Made by a program: the position numbers and the translations under genes. Under the pieces are notes generated by a model. That model did no database searches, had not been told where the DNA came from, and saw only the letters and a list, made by a program, of their open reading frames with translations. Shown here piece by piece: positions 43,282 through 53,811 of a DNA stretch of 64,000 nucleotides. The stretch's first letter is position 1; each line of letters opens with the position of its first letter. Source of the DNA: Mesorhizobium sp. STM 4661 (GTDB taxonomy: Bacteria > Pseudomonadota > Alphaproteobacteria > Rhizobiales > Rhizobiaceae); the NCBI RefSeq assembly GCF_000359125.1, contig NZ_CAAF010000025.1, positions 1 through 64,000 on the forward strand, given 5' to 3'.

Positions 43282-44634
43282 ATGTCGATGATCAAACACG
43301 GCCTGGCGGCTCTTGTCGCCGGCACAATCAGCGTTTCATTGGCGCTGCCCGCGGTCGCCGCGCCGACCAAGTTCGATTTCTGGTTCGGTCTTTCGGGCGA
43401 CCTCGAGCGCGTCGTCCAGACCTTGTGCAAGAACTTCAACGAATCGCAGAAGGACTATGAAGTCGTCTGCACCAGCCAGGGCAACTACGACGCCACGCTG
43501 CAGAATACGATCGCGGCATTCCGTGCCGGCAAGCAGCCCACCGTCGTCCAGGTCTATGATGTCGGCACCGCCACCATGATGCTCTCGGGCGCATACAAGC
43601 CTGCCGACAAGCTGATGGAAGAGAACGGCTACAAGATCGACTACAGCGACTATTTCCCTGGCATTGCGCGCTACTACGCGACCTCGAAGGGCGAGATGCT
43701 GTCGTTCCCGTTTAACTCCTCGACCGCGCTGATGTACTGGAACAAGGACGCCTTCGCCAAGATCGGCAAGACCGAGGCCCCCAAGACCTGGGAAGACGTC
43801 GGCGCCGACCTCAAGGCGCTCAAGGATGCCGGCTACGATTGCCCGATGGCGATCAACATCTCCGGCAACGAAAGCTGGCAGTTGATGGAGCAGTTCTCCG
43901 CCATCCACAACCAGCCCATCGCGACGAAGAACAACGGCTATGACGGCCTCGACGCTCGCCTCGAAGTCAACAAGACCAAGTTCGTCCAATATGTCGGCGA
44001 CCTCAAGAAGTGGTATGACGAAGGTCTCATCAAGATCAAGTCCAAGGATCTCGGCCAGGATATGGTCCAGTCCTTCGCTTCCGGCACCTGCGAGGTCATC
44101 CTGTCCTCGGTCGGCGACCACGGCACGGTCGGCAAGACCAAGAAGGAAGGCTTGAACTGGGACGTCGCCGAGTTGCCAACCTATGCCGGCACCGAGCGCA
44201 AGAACTCGCTCGTCGGCGGCGCCTCGCTCTGGGTTCTTTCCGGCAAGTCGCCTGAGGAATACAAGGGCGCAGCCGCGTTCCTCAACTTCATCCACGACCC
44301 CAAGACCGCGCTGTTCTGGTCGACCAACACCGGCTACATTCCGGTGACGAAGTCGGGCTTCGACTACATGAAGGCCAACGGCTTCTACGACAAGGCGCCT
44401 TTCAAGGGCCGCGAAACCGCGATTGCCAGCCTGACTGCTTCCGAGCCGACCGACATCACCCGCGGTGTCCGCCTCGGCAATTTCACCCAGATCCGTGCCG
44501 AGTTCGGCACGCAGATGCAGGCGATCTTCGCCAACAAGGTCAGTGTCCAGGAAGGCATCGACACGCTGGTCAAGAACGGCGACGCCATCCTCGATCGCTT
44601 CCAGCAGACCTATCCGAACAAGACGCTGCCCTGA
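43282..44634 (+). CDS. ugpB: sn-glycerol-3-phosphate ABC transporter, binding protein
   Basis: 450 residues from ATG 43282 (AGGGAATGAG upstream); longer upstream frame is noncoding. Signal peptide residues 1-26 (ALVAGTISVSLALPAVAA). Type-1 binding protein with FWFGLSGDLERVVQTLCKNFNES, YEVVCTSQGNYDATLQN and SFPFNSSTALMYWNKDAF, all UgpB motifs. Periplasmic, feeds glycerol-3-phosphate or glycerophosphodiesters to UgpAE. A stable hairpin follows the gene. Confidence 0.93.
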   Translation: MSMIKHGLAALVAGTISVSLALPAVAAPTKFDFWFGLSGDLERVVQTLCKNFNESQKDYEVVCTSQGNYDATLQNTIAAFRAGKQPTVVQVYDVGTATMMLSGAYKPADKLMEENGYKIDYSDYFPGIARYYATSKGEMLSFPFNSSTALMYWNKDAFAKIGKTEAPKTWEDVGADLKALKDAGYDCPMAINISGNESWQLMEQFSAIHNQPIATKNNGYDGLDARLEVNKTKFVQYVGDLKKWYDEGLIKIKSKDLGQDMVQSFASGTCEVILSSVGDHGTVGKTKKEGLNWDVAELPTYAGTERKNSLVGGASLWVLSGKSPEEYKGAAAFLNFIHDPKTALFWSTNTGYIPVTKSGFDYMKANGFYDKAPFKGRETAIASLTASEPTDITRGVRLGNFTQIRAEFGTQMQAIFANKVSVQEGIDTLVKNGDAILDRFQQTYPNKTLP

Positions 44635-44652
44635 CCAGCAGGCTTAACATAA

Positions 44653-44681
44653 GGCCGCCCGCCGACAATCGGCGGGTGGCC
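44653..44681 (+). terminator. Intercistronic hairpin after ugpB
   Basis: GGCCGCCCGCCGA (44653-44665) and TCGGCGGGTGGCC (44669-44681) pair over 13 positions (one G-U) with a three-base loop. Only GTTTC follows, so full termination is doubtful; it more likely protects the ugpB 3' end or lowers expression of ugpA relative to ugpB. Confidence 0.65.
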
Positions 44682-44709
44682 GTTTCATATCCAGAAAATA
44701 GCCGGGTCG

Positions 44710-45594
44710 ATGGAAAAACGCGTTACCTTCAGCAAATGGACGGTCGGCATCCTGTTCGCGGTGCCGCAGCTCCTGCTGATCTTCACATTCTTCTACTGGC
44801 CGGCCGGCCAGGCGGTTTATTGGTCGCTGACGCTGCAACAGCCCTGGGGCGGCGGCAACATCTGGGTCGGGCTCGACAATTTCCGGTCGATCCTGTCCAG
44901 CGCTGATTACTGGAACTCGATCACCGTCAGCCTTGTCTTTGCCGCGATCAGCACCGGCATCGTGATGTTCGTCGCGCTCGTGCTCGCCGCCCTGACCGAC
45001 CGGCAGCTTACCGGCTCGCGCTTCTACCGTGTGGTGCTCATCTGGCCCTATGGCATTGCGGCGCCGGCGCTGGCGCTCGCCTTCCGCTTCATCCTGGCGC
45101 CGGAAGCCGGCTTCATGGCCGTCGTCAACCAGGCATGGCCGGGATTCTGGGATCCGGGTCTCGACGGCGTCGACGCCATGGCCTCCATCATCGCCGCCTT
45201 TTCCTGGAAATATATCGGCTACAATTTCATCTTCTTCCTTGCCGCGTTCCAGGCCATCCCGCGCTCGTTGATCGAGGCCTCGGCCATGGACGGCGCCGGT
45301 GTCATCAGACGGTTTTGGGATATCCAGTTCCCGCTGATCACGCCGACGATCTTTTTCCTGCTCGTCATCAACATCACCGAGAGCTTTCAGGATTCCTTCG
45401 GCATCGTCGATATCATGACCAGCGGCGGGCCGGCGAACGCGACCAATCTGATGGTCTACAAGATCTATTCCGACGGCTTCAAAGGCCTCGATTATTCGGG
45501 TGCCGCCGCGCAGAGCATCATCCTGATGCTGCTCATCATCGTGCTCACCATCTTCCAGTTCCGCTTCATCGAGCGGCGCGTGCATTACCGGTGA
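44710..45594 (+). CDS. ugpA: sn-glycerol-3-phosphate ABC transporter, permease UgpA
   Basis: 294 residues, six membrane helices. The permease EAA motif is visible as ASAMDGAGVIRRFWDIQFPLITP. The start reads MEKRVTFSKWTVGILFAVPQLLLI. Forms the membrane channel with UgpE. Separated from ugpE by only seven bases. Confidence 0.92.
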   Translation: MEKRVTFSKWTVGILFAVPQLLLIFTFFYWPAGQAVYWSLTLQQPWGGGNIWVGLDNFRSILSSADYWNSITVSLVFAAISTGIVMFVALVLAALTDRQLTGSRFYRVVLIWPYGIAAPALALAFRFILAPEAGFMAVVNQAWPGFWDPGLDGVDAMASIIAAFSWKYIGYNFIFFLAAFQAIPRSLIEASAMDGAGVIRRFWDIQFPLITPTIFFLLVINITESFQDSFGIVDIMTSGGPANATNLMVYKIYSDGFKGLDYSGAAAQSIILMLLIIVLTIFQFRFIERRVHYR

Positions 45595-45601
45595 GGCGGT
45601 C

Positions 45602-46516
45602 ATGGTGGAGCGCACCCCGATCCTGAATTTCGTCACGCATCTCGTGCTGTTCATCGGCTTCGTGCTGGCGGTCGCGCCTTTCGCGATCGTCGCGATCGCC
45701 GCGTCGCACAATTTGAAGGACGTCAACGACGTGCCGATGTCGCTGCTGCCGGGCAGCGACTTCTGGCTCAATATCAAGACGGCATGGACGACGGCTGACC
45801 TCGGGCCCAAGCTTTTGAACAGCTTCATCATGGCTACCGGTGTCGCCGCCGGCAAAGTGATCATCTCGGCGCTCACCGCCTTCTCGATCGTCTATTTCCG
45901 CTATCCCGGCCGTACCTTCATCTTCTGGCTGATCTTCATCACGCTGATGCTGCCGCTCGAAGTGCGCATCGTACCGACCTACGCGGTCGTCGCCAACGTG
46001 CTGTCACCGTATCAGACGATCCTCGACGTGACCGGCTTGAGCTGGCTGATCGAGAAAATATCGGGTGTCCGGATTGCGTTGAGCTTCGGGCTGCTCAACT
46101 CCTACACCGGGCTCATCCTGCCGTTGATCGCCACCGCCACTGGCACCTTCCTCTATCGGCAGTTTTTTCTCACCGTGCCGGATGAACTGACCGAGGCGGC
46201 GCGCATGGACGGCGCCGGCGCGTTGCGCTTCTTCATCGATATACTGCTGCCGCTGTCGCGCACCAACATGGCGGCGCTCGGAACCATCATGTTCCTGTGG
46301 GCATGGAACCAGTATCTGTGGCCGCTGCTCATCACCACCGATCAATCCCACGCAACGGCAGTCACCGAGCTCAAGCAGCTCATTCCAAACATCGGCGGCA
46401 TTCCCGAATGGAACATCGCCATGGCCGGCACGCTGATCGTCATGCTGCCGCCGCTGATCGTCGTCGTGGCGATGCAGCGCTGGTTCGTGCGCGGCCTGAT
46501 CGCCACCGAAAAGTGA
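45602..46516 (+). CDS. ugpE: sn-glycerol-3-phosphate ABC transporter, permease UgpE
   Basis: 304 residues, six helices. EAA loop is [41 protein letters not shown] is the typical UgpE/MalG end. Partner of UgpA. Followed by ugpC after 16 bp with AAGGAG. Confidence 0.92.
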   Translation: MVERTPILNFVTHLVLFIGFVLAVAPFAIVAIAASHNLKDVNDVPMSLLPGSDFWLNIKTAWTTADLGPKLLNSFIMATGVAAGKVIISALTAFSIVYFRYPGRTFIFWLIFITLMLPLEVRIVPTYAVVANVLSPYQTILDVTGLSWLIEKISGVRIALSFGLLNSYTGLILPLIATATGTFLYRQFFLTVPDELTEAARMDGAGALRFFIDILLPLSRTNMAALGTIMFLWAWNQYLWPLLITTDQSHATAVTELKQLIPNIGGIPEWNIAMAGTLIVMLPPLIVVVAMQRWFVRGLIATEK

Positions 46517-46532
46517 CCCGACAAGGAGACAG

Positions 46533-47636
46533 ATGATGGCCTCCATCACCATTCGCGACGTCAAGAAGAGCTATGGCAAGTCGCCGGTCGTGCACGGCGT
46601 CGACCTCGACATCGTTTCGGGCGAATTTGTCGTCATTCTCGGGCCTTCCGGGTGCGGCAAGTCCACGCTGCTCAGGATGATCGCCGGGCTGGAAGAGATT
46701 TCCGGTGGCGAGATCGCCATCGACGGCACCGTGGTCAACCGGCTGGAACCGCGCGAGCGCGGCTGTGCCATGGTGTTCCAGAACTACGCGCTCTACCCGC
46801 ATATGAGCGTCGCCCAGAACATTGGCTATTCGCTGAAAGTCGCGGGTGTTCCCAAGGCCGAGCGCACGCAGCGCATCCAGGCCGTGGCCCGCATCCTCGA
46901 GCTCGAGCCGATGCTCGACCGCAAGCCTGCAGCGCTGTCGGGCGGCCAGCGCCAGCGCGTCGCCATGGGGCGCGCCATGATCCGCGAACCGAAGGTGTTT
47001 CTGTTCGACGAACCGCTCTCCAACCTCGACGCCAAGCTGCGCGTGCAGATGCGCTCGGAAATCCGCAAGCTGCACCGCCGGCTGAACGCGACATCGGTGT
47101 TCGTCACGCACGACCAGGTCGAGGCGATGACGCTCGCCGACCGGCTGGTGGTGATGAATGGCGGCCGCGTGGAGCAGGTCGGCACGCCGGGCGAAATCTA
47201 CAAGCGCCCGGCCAGCCGGTTCGTCGCGACCTTCGTCGGCGCGCCGGCGATGAACATCCTCGAGGGCATCGTCGAGCTCGACGGCCTCTCGCTGCTTGGC
47301 GGCAGCCGGCGGCTGCCCATTCCGCGGGTCGGCCTGCCGGTCGGCGCCAAGGTCGCGATGGGCATCCGGCCTGAAGCCGTCCGCCTGGTGGCGCCCGGCT
47401 CGCAGGGCGCGCTCAATGCCACCGTCGATCTCGTCGAGGAGCTGGGCGCGGGCAGGGTCATCTATGTCGATCTCGACGGCGCGGCGTTTTCCGTGGTGAC
47501 GTCCGAGACCGTCCATCCGGCGCCCGGCGCGACGGTCGGTTTGAAGATCTCGCCCGATGACATGCATTTCTTCTCGTCGGAGACGGGCGCGCGCCTCGAT
47601 GTCTTCAAAGCCTCCGTGCCGGTTCCCGCACATTGA
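46533..47636 (+). CDS. ugpC: sn-glycerol-3-phosphate ABC transporter, ATPase UgpC
   Basis: 367 residues. Walker [10 protein letters not shown], signature [14 protein letters not shown], Walker [15 protein letters not shown] and switch histidine VTHDQ are intact. C-terminal TOBE/MOP domain (from ~240) with [10 protein letters not shown]. ATPase of the UgpBAEC importer. The start may be either of two adjacent ATG codons. Confidence 0.93.
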   Translation: MMASITIRDVKKSYGKSPVVHGVDLDIVSGEFVVILGPSGCGKSTLLRMIAGLEEISGGEIAIDGTVVNRLEPRERGCAMVFQNYALYPHMSVAQNIGYSLKVAGVPKAERTQRIQAVARILELEPMLDRKPAALSGGQRQRVAMGRAMIREPKVFLFDEPLSNLDAKLRVQMRSEIRKLHRRLNATSVFVTHDQVEAMTLADRLVVMNGGRVEQVGTPGEIYKRPASRFVATFVGAPAMNILEGIVELDGLSLLGGSRRLPIPRVGLPVGAKVAMGIRPEAVRLVAPGSQGALNATVDLVEELGAGRVIYVDLDGAAFSVVTSETVHPAPGATVGLKISPDDMHFFSSETGARLDVFKASVPVPAH

Positions 47637-47722
47637 TGGCAGCACCATCCGCTAACGCGCTGGCGTCTGCCTCGGGCGGCCGGTAAAGCAAATTTCCTGT
47701 CAGGTCGAACAAAGGTCGTGCA

Positions 47723-48544
47723 ATGAAAATCATCCAGGTCACGGACGTCCATCTCGGACGGCGGGGCGAAATCCGCTACGGTGCCGACCTGCATGGGCGG
47801 CTCGACCGCTGCATCGACGACATCAATGAACGTCACGCCGATGCCGCGCTTTGCGTCTTCACCGGCGACCTGACCGAGGCCGGCGCGGCCGAGAGCTACA
47901 CCGATCTCAGATCGGCCCTGGGCAAGCTTTTAGTGCCCTACCGGTTGCTGCCGGGAAATCATGACAGGCGGGCCAGTTTGGTTGCGGCCTTTCCCGAAGG
48001 CGCGGTCGACGATAATGGCTTCGTGCAATCGGTCTTCGAGACGCCCGAGGCATCGCTGCTGTTCCTCGACAGCCTGGCCGAAGGCCGTGTCACCGGCGAG
48101 CTATGCGACAAGCGGCTTGCCTGGCTCGACGCACGGCTCGCCGAAGCGGCAGGACGGCAGGCCTACATCTTCCTGCATCATCCGCCGGTCGAACTCGGCC
48201 TGCCCATCCTCGACCCGCTCGGGCTCGAACAGCCCCGGCGATTCATCGATCTGCTCGAGCGCCACGGCAATGTCGGCCACGTCTTCTTCGGCCATGTCCA
48301 TCGCGACATCGCCGGCACGGTTGCCGGCATCCCGTTCACCGCGCAACGCGGCTTGCATGCCCGCTTCATGCTCGATCTGGCCGGGGAAGAAGTGGTCGAG
48401 CAGGCGCCGCCCACATACGCGATCGTCCTCATCGATGCTGCCGAGCGCCGGGTCGTCGTGCACAATTGCGACTTCCTCGAGCGATGGCCGCTCTATTCGC
48501 CGGCGACGGGCAAGATCGTCACGCTGGATACTCGCGTCGCGTGA
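47723..48544 (+). CDS. Calcineurin-like phosphodiesterase (GpdQ-like)
   Basis: 273 residues. Binuclear metal ligands: DVHLG (residues 8-12), FTGDLTE (about 47-53), LPGNHDRR, LHHPPVE and FGHVHRD. The fold and order match the GpdQ/cAMP phosphodiesterase group of class III metallophosphoesterases. Lying 86 bp after ugpC, it most likely hydrolyses glycerophosphodiesters taken up by Ugp to glycerol-3-phosphate. No signal peptide, so cytoplasmic. Confidence 0.87.
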   Translation: MKIIQVTDVHLGRRGEIRYGADLHGRLDRCIDDINERHADAALCVFTGDLTEAGAAESYTDLRSALGKLLVPYRLLPGNHDRRASLVAAFPEGAVDDNGFVQSVFETPEASLLFLDSLAEGRVTGELCDKRLAWLDARLAEAAGRQAYIFLHHPPVELGLPILDPLGLEQPRRFIDLLERHGNVGHVFFGHVHRDIAGTVAGIPFTAQRGLHARFMLDLAGEEVVEQAPPTYAIVLIDAAERRVVVHNCDFLERWPLYSPATGKIVTLDTRVA

Positions 48545-48574
48545 GCACGGCGACTTGACTGAGCCGGGAACGCC

Positions 48575-49657
48575 TCAGGCAAACACATGCGCCTTGCCGG
48601 AAACCGTCAGCCGCACGATCTCGCCGACGGCCGGCGCATCCATGCCCGGTTTGCGCAGGATGAGCGGCGTGTTGCCGATCGCGGCGGCGTCCGGCAGGTC
48701 GGGACTGTTCAGGAGCCGCACCGCGATGGTGCACATTGAGCCGGCGAACTCGGATTCCGTCACCTCGCCGAACAGCATCTCCGGCGTTCCCGGCATGCCT
48801 TCGCGCGACGTGCGTTTCAGCAGCACCTGTTCGGGTCGCAGCATGATGCGGGCGACATCGCGCCGCTCGGTGCTGTCGACGGCGATGCGGCCAAGCGGCG
48901 AACTGGCGAAGCCGCCTGATATCTTTGCCGGCAGGATGATGGCGTCGCCGAGGAATTCGGCAATCATCCGGTCTTTCGGCTGGAGATAGAGCTCGCGTGG
49001 TGTGCCGACCTGCGAAAATATGCCGTCGCGCATCACCGCCACCTGGCTGGCAAAGGACAACGCCTCGGCCTGGTCGTGCGTGACCAGGATCGTCGTGATG
49101 CCGGCCGCTTCCAGAAGCTCGGCGACCGCCTTGCGCATCGAGGCGCGAAGACCGGTGTCGAGCGCGGAGAACGGCTCGTCGAGCAGCATCAGCCTTGGTT
49201 TCATGGCCATGGCGCGGGCCAGCGCCACACGCTGCTGCTGGCCGCCGGAGAGCTCATGCGGCCGGCGTTTCAGGATCGCCTTGTCCAGCCCGACGATATA
49301 GGCCAGCTCGACGATGCGCTCGGTGCGCTTGTCCTCGCCGCGTGCCATGCCGAAGCCGATATTGTCGGCGATGGTCAGATGCGGGAACAGGGCGCCGTCC
49401 TGCGCCACCACGCCGATGCCGCGGCGATGCGCCGGCACGGCAGCGCCGCCATTGGCCAGCACCTCGCCGTCGAGCACGATGCGGCCCCGATCGGGCGCCT
49501 CGAAGCCGGCGATCAGCCTGAGCAAGGTCGTCTTGCCGCAGCCGGACGGTCCGACGATCGCCGTGCGGCTGCCGCTCACCACGTTGAGGTCGACGCCGGC
49601 AAGGGCGGCAACCGGGCCGTAGTGCTTGTGCACACCGGTGAGTTCGAGAAAGCTCAT
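48575..49657 (-). CDS. Iron(III) ABC transporter, ATP-binding protein
   Basis: 360 residues. Walker [14 protein letters not shown] loop [12 protein letters not shown], signature [14 protein letters not shown], Walker [14 protein letters not shown] and switch VTHDQAEAL are intact. C-terminal region from ~240 is the TOBE-type domain of FbpC/AfuC. With the permease and binding protein upstream it forms an Fbp/Afu-type ferric importer. ATGA overlap with the permease gene. Confidence 0.9.
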   Translation of the reverse strand: MSFLELTGVHKHYGPVAALAGVDLNVVSGSRTAIVGPSGCGKTTLLRLIAGFEAPDRGRIVLDGEVLANGGAAVPAHRRGIGVVAQDGALFPHLTIADNIGFGMARGEDKRTERIVELAYIVGLDKAILKRRPHELSGGQQQRVALARAMAMKPRLMLLDEPFSALDTGLRASMRKAVAELLEAAGITTILVTHDQAEALSFASQVAVMRDGIFSQVGTPRELYLQPKDRMIAEFLGDAIILPAKISGGFASSPLGRIAVDSTERRDVARIMLRPEQVLLKRTSREGMPGTPEMLFGEVTESEFAGSMCTIAVRLLNSPDLPDAAAIGNTPLILRKPGMDAPAVGEIVRLTVSGKAHVFA

Positions 49658-51216
49658 CGTCCGGCCATCCGCTTCGACTGGATATAGAGCAGCCAGGTCA
49701 GCGGCAGCGATATCGCCACCATGATGAAGGCGTAAGGTGCGGCCGACGCATAGTCGATCTCGCCGCTGTATGACCAGAACGCCATCGCCAGCGTGCGGGT
49801 GCCGTTCGGCGCCAGCATCTGCGTGGCGGTCAGTTCATTCATGATGCCGAGCGCCACCAGCGCCATGCCCGCCGCCGCACCTGGCGCCGACAGGCGGATC
49901 GTCGTCGACCACAGCGCCTTGAGCGGCGGCCGGCCGAGGCTGGCGGCAGCGCGTTCAAGCTCGACCGGCGCTTGCGCGATCGATGCCCTGAGGCTGATCA
50001 GGGCGCGCGGCAGAAACATCAGCGCATAGGCGACAAGGATGGTGAACAGGGTCTGGTAGAGCGGCAGGGCGATGCGCACGGTGATGGTGACCAGCGCCAG
50101 CGCCACGACGACGCCGGGCAGCGAACCGACGATGTAGTTGCAGCCCTCGAGAAGCCGCTGCATCGGTCCCGGCGCGCGGATCGAGATCCAGGCCATCGGC
50201 ATCGCGGCGACAGTGGCAAGCAAGGCGCCGGCGAGCGCCAGGAACAGGGTCTGACCGAGCGCCAGGCCGATCTCGTCGAGGCGCCAGACATCGGCGCCGC
50301 CGGCGATCAGCCAGCGGCCTATGGTGATGAACGGCACGCCAAGCGCCAGCAGCGTGGTGACGGCAGGCAGCAGCAGGCAAGGGACCGTGGCGCGGCCGAG
50401 CCGTGTGCGCTGCTGCTGGCGCGCGGCGCCCGAGCCGACACGGGCATAGCGCTCCTCGCCGCGCACCAGCACTTCCAGCCCAAGCAGGACGAAACAGCAC
50501 GTCACCAGCACGGCGGCCAGCATATTGGCGGCGGGACCGTTGAAAGTCGACTGGAACTGATCGACGATCGCCGTGGTGAAGGTGTCGAAGCGGATGAACA
50601 CGTAGAGGCCGTATTCGGCAAGCAAATGCAGGCCGACCAGCAGCGAGCCGCCGCAGATGGCGAGCCTGAGCTGCGGCAGCACAACGCGTGCGAACACGCG
50701 CCACGGGCCGAGACCGAGGGCCGCGGCGGTGTCTTCGAGGGCGGGGTCGAGCCGGCGCAGCGCCGCCGCCACCGGCAGATAGAGGAACGGGAAATAGGCG
50801 ATGACCGAGACAAGAACGCCGGCCCACAGGCCGTGCAATCCCGGCACCAGGGTGATCCAGGCATAGGAGTGCACGAAGGCGGGAATGGCGAGCGGCGCCA
50901 CCGAGAGCCAGGCCCAGAGGCGGGCTCCAGGCAGGTCCGAGCGTTCGGTTAGCCAGGCCAGCGCCACCGAGAGCACGATCGAGATCGGAACGGCCAGCAC
51001 CACCAAAAGCACGGTGTTGACCAGAAGCTCGCCGACGCGCGGCCGGAAGACCAGCGCCGATGCGGTTTCCCATCCGGTCTGCACCGCGACCCAGATGATG
51101 AAGGCAAGCGGCAGCAGCGCAAACAGCGAGACGAGGACGGCGGCGAGCAAGATCCAGGATGAGGATCGAAGCCGGGCCGGCCGGCCTGGGCGGGCAAGAT
51201 CGGCCGCAGACTGCAT
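49654..51216 (-). CDS. Iron(III) ABC transporter, fused permease
   Basis: 520 residues from ATG 51216; a TTG at 51270 would add 18 residues. Two six-helix permease modules in one chain, as in FbpB. EAA-like loops are at [27 protein letters not shown] and [26 protein letters not shown]. Forms the inner-membrane pathway for ferric ion. Its stop overlaps the ATPase start. Confidence 0.9.
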   Translation of the reverse strand: MQSAADLARPGRPARLRSSSWILLAAVLVSLFALLPLAFIIWVAVQTGWETASALVFRPRVGELLVNTVLLVVLAVPISIVLSVALAWLTERSDLPGARLWAWLSVAPLAIPAFVHSYAWITLVPGLHGLWAGVLVSVIAYFPFLYLPVAAALRRLDPALEDTAAALGLGPWRVFARVVLPQLRLAICGGSLLVGLHLLAEYGLYVFIRFDTFTTAIVDQFQSTFNGPAANMLAAVLVTCCFVLLGLEVLVRGEERYARVGSGAARQQQRTRLGRATVPCLLLPAVTTLLALGVPFITIGRWLIAGGADVWRLDEIGLALGQTLFLALAGALLATVAAMPMAWISIRAPGPMQRLLEGCNYIVGSLPGVVVALALVTITVRIALPLYQTLFTILVAYALMFLPRALISLRASIAQAPVELERAAASLGRPPLKALWSTTIRLSAPGAAAGMALVALGIMNELTATQMLAPNGTRTLAMAFWSYSGEIDYASAAPYAFIMVAISLPLTWLLYIQSKRMAGR

Positions 51217-51330
51217 CAGACCGGACGCCGTGCCGTCGCCTGCCGGCGGCAGCGGTCGAAGGAACCGCAAACGCGGCCGGAAATGCAGTCTGTCGTCATG
51301 CTGGTCGTCATGGGGACGAATGCCATCTCG

Positions 51331-51374
51331 AAAAACAGAGCGCCCCCGCGGAAAGCGAATTCCCGCAGGAGCGC
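51331..51374 (-). terminator. Hairpin with T-run between iron binding-protein and permease genes
   Basis: On the minus strand GCGCTCCTGCGGGAA pairs with TTTCCGCGGGGGCGC (15 positions, a few G-T) around TTCGC, followed by TCTGTTTTT. It is placed right after the binding-protein stop at 51405, so it would let the binding protein be made in excess over the membrane parts. Confidence 0.75.
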
Positions 51375-51404
51375 AGTCGGTTGCCCTTTTAGGACGAATG
51401 CCGG

Positions 51405-52409
51405 CTAAAGCAAGCCGGCTGCCGTCATCAGATCGGTCACCTTCTTGGAATTCAGCGTCGCCGGATCGACCTTCGGCGCCTGCAGATCGGCCAGCGGCAC
51501 CAGCTTAGGGTTGGACTCCGCGCCCTTGCCGACGGCGTACTCATAGGATGTGCCGGTCGTCAGCACGTCCTGGCCGCCCTTGCCGGTCACCCATTTCAGG
51601 AACGCCTGGGCTTCCTTCGGGTGCTTGCTGGAGGCCAGCACGCCGCCACCGGAAATCGAGACGAAAGCGCCCGGATCCTGGTTCTTGAAATAGTGCAGCT
51701 CGACGTTCCCGCTGTTTTCGCCGGTCTTGGCCTGATCGCCGAAATAGTAATAGTGATAGATCACGCCGCCTTCGATCTCGCCGGCATTGACCGCCTTCAT
51801 CACCGTGCCGTTACCCTTGTAGGCGGTGAAATTCTCCTTTATCGCCTTCAGCCAGTCAGCCGTGGCGGGCTCGCCCTTGAGCTGCAACAGGGCGCTGACG
51901 ATCGCCTGGAAGTCGGCGCCGGAGGGCGAGGCTGCCCAGCGGCCCTTCCAGCTCGGATCGGCGAGATCGAGCAGCGATTTCGGCAACTGGTCGGCGTTAA
52001 GCTTGGTCTTGTTGTAGGCAAAGACGGTGCTGCGCGCGGCAACGCCGACCCATTTGCCGGTGGTCGGCTGGTATTCCCGCGGAATCTGCGCCAGCGTGTC
52101 GGCATCGACCGGCGCGAACAGGCCTGATGCCTCGACCAGGGCCATGGCCGGCGAATTTTCGGTCAGGAAGACATCGGCCGGCGAGGCAGCGCCTTCGGCG
52201 ACGATCTGGTTGGAGAAATCGCTGTCGCCGCCGTTGCGCAACGTGACCTTGATGCCGGTTTCCTTGGTGAAGCCTTCGGCCCATTCCTTGGCCATGCTCT
52301 CATGCTGGGCGTTGTAGACGATGATGCCATCCTCCTGCGCCATCGCCGGCGCAACGAACAGGCCGATCGCCAGCGCGGCGCCGGCAAGGGTCGAAAGGGC
52401 AGATTTCAT
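51405..52409 (-). CDS. Iron(III) ABC transporter, periplasmic binding protein
   Basis: 334 residues from ATG 52409. Signal peptide 1-24 ([21 protein letters not shown]). [25 protein letters not shown] is the typical FbpA/FutA/AfuA opening; [14 protein letters not shown] contains the tandem tyrosines that bind Fe(III). First gene of the minus-strand importer. An iron-responsive-operator-like box lies upstream. Confidence 0.9.
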   Translation of the reverse strand: MKSALSTLAGAALAIGLFVAPAMAQEDGIIVYNAQHESMAKEWAEGFTKETGIKVTLRNGGDSDFSNQIVAEGAASPADVFLTENSPAMALVEASGLFAPVDADTLAQIPREYQPTTGKWVGVAARSTVFAYNKTKLNADQLPKSLLDLADPSWKGRWAASPSGADFQAIVSALLQLKGEPATADWLKAIKENFTAYKGNGTVMKAVNAGEIEGGVIYHYYYFGDQAKTGENSGNVELHYFKNQDPGAFVSISGGGVLASSKHPKEAQAFLKWVTGKGGQDVLTTGTSYEYAVGKGAESNPKLVPLADLQAPKVDPATLNSKKVTDLMTAAGLL

Positions 52410-52467
52410 GGGCGTCGTCCTCGCTCTCACTGGTCTTGGTTTTGGCATGGCTGCACCTAGCAATACA

Positions 52468-52482
52468 TGAATATCATAGTCA
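52468..52482. promoter_or_regulatory. Candidate iron-responsive box (TGA-N9-TCA)
   Basis: TGAATATCATAGTCA fits TGA-N9-TCA and is nearly a perfect dyad (TGA-n-TAT-n-ATA-n-TCA). This matches the IRO motif recognised by RirA in rhizobia. It lies 59 bases before the binding-protein start and overlaps TTGACT, a -35-like box. Position and target gene support iron control. Confidence 0.55.
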
Positions 52483-52590
52483 ACATTGAGAGGCTGCTTC
52501 AATCGGTCGCCGGCTGCAAGGCCCCGCGCCCGATTGACAATTCTGCGTGAAGGGGATGGGCGGCTACGGTTGCGCCGACGGCCAGGGCGC

Positions 52591-53811
52591 CTATGCGGCG
52601 GCAGGCAATATCAAGGGAGCCGTTTGCAGGCCATAAAGCAGCACCGATTGCCGTCTTGCGACCCTTGGAAGATCAAGGCGCCAGCCCTCGGCATGGGTAA
52701 ACAAGGCCTCCAGCAGGGCGGCAAGTTCCAGCCGGGCGAGATGCTGGCCGAGGCAGACATGCAAGCCGGTGCCGAAGGTAAGAGTGGAAGGAACGCTGGA
52801 CTGCAAATCGAGCCGGTCGCCGGCGGCGAAAACCGAAGCGTCGCGATTGGCGCTGGCAAGCACCGGGACGATGGCCTGTCCGGCCTGAATGGCGATGCCC
52901 TCGAACTCCAAGTCCTCCGCAGCGATGCGCGCCCCGGCATAGTGAACCGGGGCGCAATAGCGCAGCAGTTCCTCCGCCGCGGACAACCAGCTCACGCGTC
53001 CGTCTTCAAGCAGTCTGCGCTGGTCGGGAAAGCGTTCCAGCGCCATCAGTGCATTGCCGAACGTGTCGACGACCGTCGCCTGTCCGGCAAAAAGGAGAAA
53101 CACGACATTGGCGACGGCGTCTTCACGCCGCCAGCGGCCGGCGTCGACTTCCGCCAGCATTTGCGCCGTCATGCCATTCGGCAGCACTGCCCCATTATTG
53201 TCTATCGCCAACGACACCCAATCCTGCAGCCGCCGGCAGGCATCGTTGGCCTGCGGGTCGATGCCACCAAGTCTCATCTCCAATGCACTGGCCATGCGTT
53301 GCGCATCGCCGCCGATCAACCATGGATCCTCGATGTTCAGCCCGAGGATCTGCTCCAGCCCGGAGAACGACAGAGGGACAGCCAGATCGCCAATAGCGTC
53401 GAATTCCGGCTCGCCTGCGGCTTTCCGCGTCAACTCCAATGCAGTTGCCAGGAGCCTGTCAAACAGGCCGGCAATGGAGGATGACGTCAGCAATCCGCCG
53501 AGTGGACGGCGCAGCCGCATATGCTGCGGCGGGTCGGAAAGCAGCATGGATTTCGTCAAGAGGTCGAGCGCGAAATCAAGGGTGATCTTTTGCCGAACCA
53601 GTTCATAAGCGCCGGGCGGCGCCTGCAAAAGCGACGGATGTTTCAGCGCCTTCGAAACCAGCCCATGGCTGAAAACATAGTACGCCTGGCCCGCCTCGGG
53701 ATAGGGCGGTTTGCCCCAGGCGGCTGCGCCAATCGTCCGGCGGCGAGCGAACTCCGGAAACGGATCGTCGCCAAGAACGAAAGGATCGAAAAGATCGACG
53801 TCGCCGATCAT
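52591..53811 (-). CDS. Cytochrome P450
   Basis: 406 residues from ATG 53811 (MIGDVDLFDPFVLGD). Heme-binding loop FGTGLHVCLGQHLARLE with Cys353; ExxR in AEELLRYCAP; I-helix FLLFAGQATVVD. The acidic residue usually preceding the I-helix threonine (AGxE/DT) is Ala here, so proton delivery may differ. Soluble class I type, needing a ferredoxin partner not encoded nearby. Its start overlaps the stop of the GNAT gene (ATGA), so the two are coupled. Substrate unknown. Confidence 0.88.
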   Translation of the reverse strand: MIGDVDLFDPFVLGDDPFPEFARRRTIGAAAWGKPPYPEAGQAYYVFSHGLVSKALKHPSLLQAPPGAYELVRQKITLDFALDLLTKSMLLSDPPQHMRLRRPLGGLLTSSSIAGLFDRLLATALELTRKAAGEPEFDAIGDLAVPLSFSGLEQILGLNIEDPWLIGGDAQRMASALEMRLGGIDPQANDACRRLQDWVSLAIDNNGAVLPNGMTAQMLAEVDAGRWRREDAVANVVFLLFAGQATVVDTFGNALMALERFPDQRRLLEDGRVSWLSAAEELLRYCAPVHYAGARIAAEDLEFEGIAIQAGQAIVPVLASANRDASVFAAGDRLDLQSSVPSTLTFGTGLHVCLGQHLARLELAALLEALFTHAEGWRLDLPRVARRQSVLLYGLQTAPLILPAAA

